A stretch of 7,809 nucleotides of DNA from an uncultured Acidimicrobiia bacterium. GTDB taxonomy: Bacteria; Actinomycetota; Acidimicrobiia; Spongiisociales; UBA5794. Each line of letters begins with the position of its first letter. Position 1 is the stretch's first letter. Below, piece after piece: positions 6,418-7,809 of this stretch. The notes below the pieces were generated by a model that was given only the letters and a program-made list of their open reading frames with translations, was not told the DNA's origin and did not search any database. Where the stretch lies: the NCBI GenBank assembly GCA_913031525.1, contig CAJWGC010000050.1, positions 1 to 7,809 of the forward strand, written 5' to 3'. The position numbers and the translations under genes were made by a program.

Positions 6418-6488
6418 TTAGCGGTCTTGAACTTCATGTCGACATTTTCATTCTGGCTTGGATGAAACGAGAAGAAGTTTTCTGGCAT
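6360..6488 (-). CDS. Small ORF, possible shifted N-terminus of the helicase
   Basis: A 42-codon ORF opens with ATG at 6488, one base after the HAD stop codon (TGATATG), and ends in TAA just where the helicase N-terminal sequence becomes recognisable. Its product (MPENFFSFHPS... ending NVSSIRA) has no family I know. It is one base out of phase with the helicase; a -1 shift, or one missing base between 6418 and 6362, would join the two into a normal ATG-started gene. No obvious slippery heptamer is present in the overlap. It may equally be a chance ORF; GGAG lies 12 bases upstream, a little far. Confidence 0.25.
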   Translation of the reverse strand: MPENFFSFHPSQNENVDMKFKTAKLGAAASTLHSRNVSSIRA

Positions 6489-6489
6489 A

Positions 6490-6714
6490 TCAGGAAGCAG
6501 CTCCACGTCCGTTTCGTCGTCCCAGCAGATACGTCACGAACGCAACCGCTCCGGCTCCGACAGCTGTGGAAGTTCTAGTGATGATACGTTTTCTCGCGCG
6601 GCCGAATTCGACGATGGGCCATCCCCGTTGATGCGCCACAATTTCTAGATTGCGGTCAGGATTGACCGCAACTGGGTGGCCGACTGTTTTCAACATCGGT
6701 AGGTCTGATGCAGA
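6490..6714 (-). CDS. C-terminal remnant of HAD-IB family phosphatase with membrane anchor
   Basis: The last 74 residues of a SerB-like HAD-IB hydrolase. The remnant starts in the middle of motif IV: SASDLPMLKTVGHPVAVN corresponds to the usual DSxSDLPML...GHPVAVNPD, but the first Asp and everything before it (the DxDxT nucleophile motif, cap and Lys motif, some 190 residues) are missing. The part present continues with PDRNLEIVAHQRGWPIVEF, a basic patch (RARKRIITR) and a probable membrane anchor (about AVGAGAVAFVTYLLG), a layout common in actinobacterial members. Upstream of 6714 the same frame reads MLFQGQM (TTG at 6735), which has no HAD similarity. The gene is therefore truncated by a break near 6703-6717 and should be inactive as it stands. 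Downstream lies the helicase. Confidence 0.75.
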   Translation of the reverse strand, partial: SASDLPMLKTVGHPVAVNPDRNLEIVAHQRGWPIVEFGRARKRIITRTSTAVGAGAVAFVTYLLGRRNGRGAAS

Positions 6715-6717
6715 CAT
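6703..6717. other. Breakpoint between two unrelated sequence blocks
   Basis: To the left, the minus strand encodes a HAD phosphatase whose homology stops abruptly here. To the right, composition becomes more AT-rich (60-base samples: 36 G+C at 5401-5460, 29 at 601-660, but 22 at 7201-7260 and 26 at 7441-7500), genes switch to plus, and ATA, AGG and AGA codons become frequent. The break coincides with a small inverted repeat, GTCTG-ATG-CAGAC (6703-6715). This looks like a microhomology join: an assembly or amplification chimera, or a true rearrangement. Confidence 0.6.
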
Positions 6718-7025
6718 CTGACCTTGGAATAGCAATCAAGATCTTTTCTGGCCTTGGTATATTCTCGTTGCCTGCGATCTATCTTATGGGCCGAGCTATC
6801 CAGAAAAGGCTGCTTTTTAAAAGAAATAAGGCAAAGGAGATTGATAAGAGGCTTGTTCGGATGCAGAAAAATATTGATGGTGCCGAACGGGAGCTTGAAG
6901 CATCGCAGAATATTGAGGATATGCCCGATGATTTTAAAGAAGAAGTAGTAACCTTTATGCAGAAGTTTGTTGCCGCTGAAAAATCGAATTTAGAGCGATT
7001 TAAGAAAAAGCATAAACTAAAGTAG
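6708..7025 (+). CDS. Small membrane-anchored coiled-coil protein, unknown family
   Basis: A 105-residue product that I do not recognise. An N-terminal hydrophobic segment (about residues 9-28, IKIFSGLGIFSLPAIYLMGR) is followed by a highly charged, Lys/Glu-rich helical region (about 32-105) that probably forms a coiled coil and ends in a lysine-rich tail (KKKHKLK). The layout suggests a single membrane anchor with a cytoplasmic coiled-coil domain. The ATG at 6708 falls within the breakpoint, so it may be fortuitous and the native 5' end may be missing. ATG at 6786 is an internal alternative but would cut the membrane segment. Codon use (AAA, GAT, ATT, CTT, AGG) resembles the downstream channel gene, not the genes to the left. 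It lies 54 bases upstream of the MscS-family gene on the same strand. Confidence 0.6.
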   Translation: MQTSDLGIAIKIFSGLGIFSLPAIYLMGRAIQKRLLFKRNKAKEIDKRLVRMQKNIDGAERELEASQNIEDMPDDFKEEVVTFMQKFVAAEKSNLERFKKKHKLK

Positions 7026-7040
7026 GTTTTGCTAAAACTA
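7023..7040 (+). terminator. Weak hairpin after the small membrane protein gene
   Basis: TAG and TTTT (7023-7030, with a bulged G) can pair with AAAA and CTA (7034-7040) around a GCT loop. The stem begins at the stop codon and is followed by a T-rich stretch. It is AT-rich and would be unstable, so at best a weak terminator or attenuator ahead of the channel gene. Confidence 0.2.
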
Positions 7041-7050
7041 GTATCTTTAT

Positions 7051-7068
7051 TACTTGTTCTACTTGTTG
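7051..7068 (+). repeat. Two tandem 9-base units before the mscS-like gene
   Basis: TACTTGTTC (7051-7059) is followed directly by TACTTGTTG (7060-7068), identical at 8 of 9 positions. The pair sits 11 bases before the ATG of the channel gene, in a gap with no clear Shine-Dalgarno. It may be chance in a T-rich leader. Confidence 0.3.
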
Positions 7069-7079
7069 TAAATTAAGCC

Positions 7080-7809
7080 ATGGACAGACTGTTTAACTAC
7101 ATCAGTTCAAATATAGATGGTCCCCTAGCCGACCTGGTTATACTTGGGACAGTTCTTATTATTAGTCTAATCTCATACCTTGTTATGAGGTATATCGTTC
7201 TCAGGTCTGTGTTCCATCTTTTTAAGCGCACCTCTATAGAGTTTGATGATATTTTAATCGAGAGAGGTTTTTTTAACAGGTTATCATACGCTGTCCCTAT
7301 CCTTATACTCTATAATATTAGCACAGACTCGCACCACCTCGACGTTCCTCTGTTTGTTTCAAGAGTTTTGCTCGCATCGGTCGCTGCGGTGGTGATTGCT
7401 TCTATAAACTCCATCATATCAGCGCTAGGTGATATATTTTCTAAGACACGCCTAGGTGACAAGGTTAATATTAAGAGCTATGTGCAGATAGCGAGGCTTA
7501 TATTTAACCTTCTAAGCCTTATCCTTGTGATATCTATACTCATAGGTCAATCGCCTCTCTATCTTCTAAGTGGTATAGGTGCCCTTACAGCTGTCTTGAT
7601 GCTGGTTTTTAAGGATACTATACTATCGTTTGTATCGAGTATCCAGATAACATCAAACGATCTTTTTAAGCTAGGAGACTGGATTGAGGCTCCTCAGTTC
7701 GGTGCGGATGGGGACGTGATAGATATTGCTCTTCATACCATTAAGATACAGAACTGGGATAAGACGATTACAGTTATTCCAACCCATAAGCTCATAGATT
7801 CCTCTTTTA
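7080..7809 (+). CDS. YbdG/MscM-type mechanosensitive channel (MscS family), 5' part
   Basis: The frame is open from ATG at 7080 to the right edge: 243 residues of a protein that is about 415 long in E. coli YbdG, so the C-terminal third is missing. MscS-family channels open under membrane tension to release solutes during osmotic downshock. Hydrophobic segments lie at about 17-40, 70-82, 91-118 and 137-158. The pore-lining helix and following beta domain are very like YbdG: ILIGQSPLYLLSGIGALTAV (153-172), LMLVFKDTILSFV (173-185), NDLFKLGDWIEAPQFGADG (193-211), VIDIALHTIKIQNWDKTIT (213-231) and IPTHKLIDSSF (233-243). There is no good Shine-Dalgarno before the ATG. It uses ATA for Ile 18 times, unlike the genes left of the breakpoint. 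YbdG-type channels are best known from gammaproteobacteria and bacteroidetes, which supports a foreign origin of this segment. Confidence 0.9.
   Translation, partial: MDRLFNYISSNIDGPLADLVILGTVLIISLISYLVMRYIVLRSVFHLFKRTSIEFDDILIERGFFNRLSYAVPILILYNISTDSHHLDVPLFVSRVLLASVAAVVIASINSIISALGDIFSKTRLGDKVNIKSYVQIARLIFNLLSLILVISILIGQSPLYLLSGIGALTAVLMLVFKDTILSFVSSIQITSNDLFKLGDWIEAPQFGADGDVIDIALHTIKIQNWDKTITVIPTHKLIDSSF

Noticed and set aside
1..7809. CRISPR array, tRNA, rRNA, insertion sequence or phage genes
   Set aside because: No spaced direct repeats, no cloverleaf with conserved TΨC-arm bases, no transposase or integrase frames and no terminal inverted repeats were seen.

Overview
The window looks like a metagenome-type or single-cell-type contig. 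Most of it (about 420-6715) reads as one moderate-GC actinobacterium. The best lineage marker is at 3399-3881, which encodes a Bpa/PafE-type proteasome activator, a family tied to actinobacteria that carry a 20S proteasome. A DUF3105 protein, an actinobacterial-style cyclophilin and a membrane-anchored HAD-IB phosphatase remnant agree with this. A marine Acidimicrobiia-like host is my inference; no rRNA or other phylogenetic marker is present.

Layout. 1-410 (+) is the 3' end of a membrane receptor-like gene whose last third resembles a glycosyltransferase tail. 420-3213 (-) is a complete lutA-lutB-lutC operon with 4-base overlaps, encoding the iron-sulfur L-lactate oxidation complex. A divergent promoter region (3214-3398) separates it from bpa and a DUF3105 membrane protein (+, 3399-4470). 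Convergent to these on the minus strand are a HAD-IB phosphatase remnant (to 6490), a DEAD-box RNA helicase (5110 to about 6417) and a cyclophilin (4527-5030). From about 6715 to the end, base composition and codon use change: a small membrane/coiled-coil protein and the 5' part of a YbdG-type MscS channel gene, both on plus.

How the genes work together. LutABC would convert lactate to pyruvate and feed electrons to the respiratory chain. Bpa would feed unfolded proteins to the 20S proteasome without ATP. Cyclophilin and the DEAD-box helicase are housekeeping folding and RNA-remodelling functions. No transporter or regulator for lactate lies in the window.

I do not see a convincing undescribed system. 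The most informative oddities are structural: (i) a sharp break inside the HAD gene at about 6703-6717, where composition changes and a different gene set begins, best explained by a chimeric join or a recent rearrangement; (ii) a DEAD-box helicase whose open frame has no ATG, GTG or TTG upstream of its conserved N-terminal motifs; (iii) a receptor-to-glycosyltransferase-tail fusion at the left edge; and (iv) matching -10-like boxes exactly 7 bases before both divergent start codons, suggesting leaderless transcripts.
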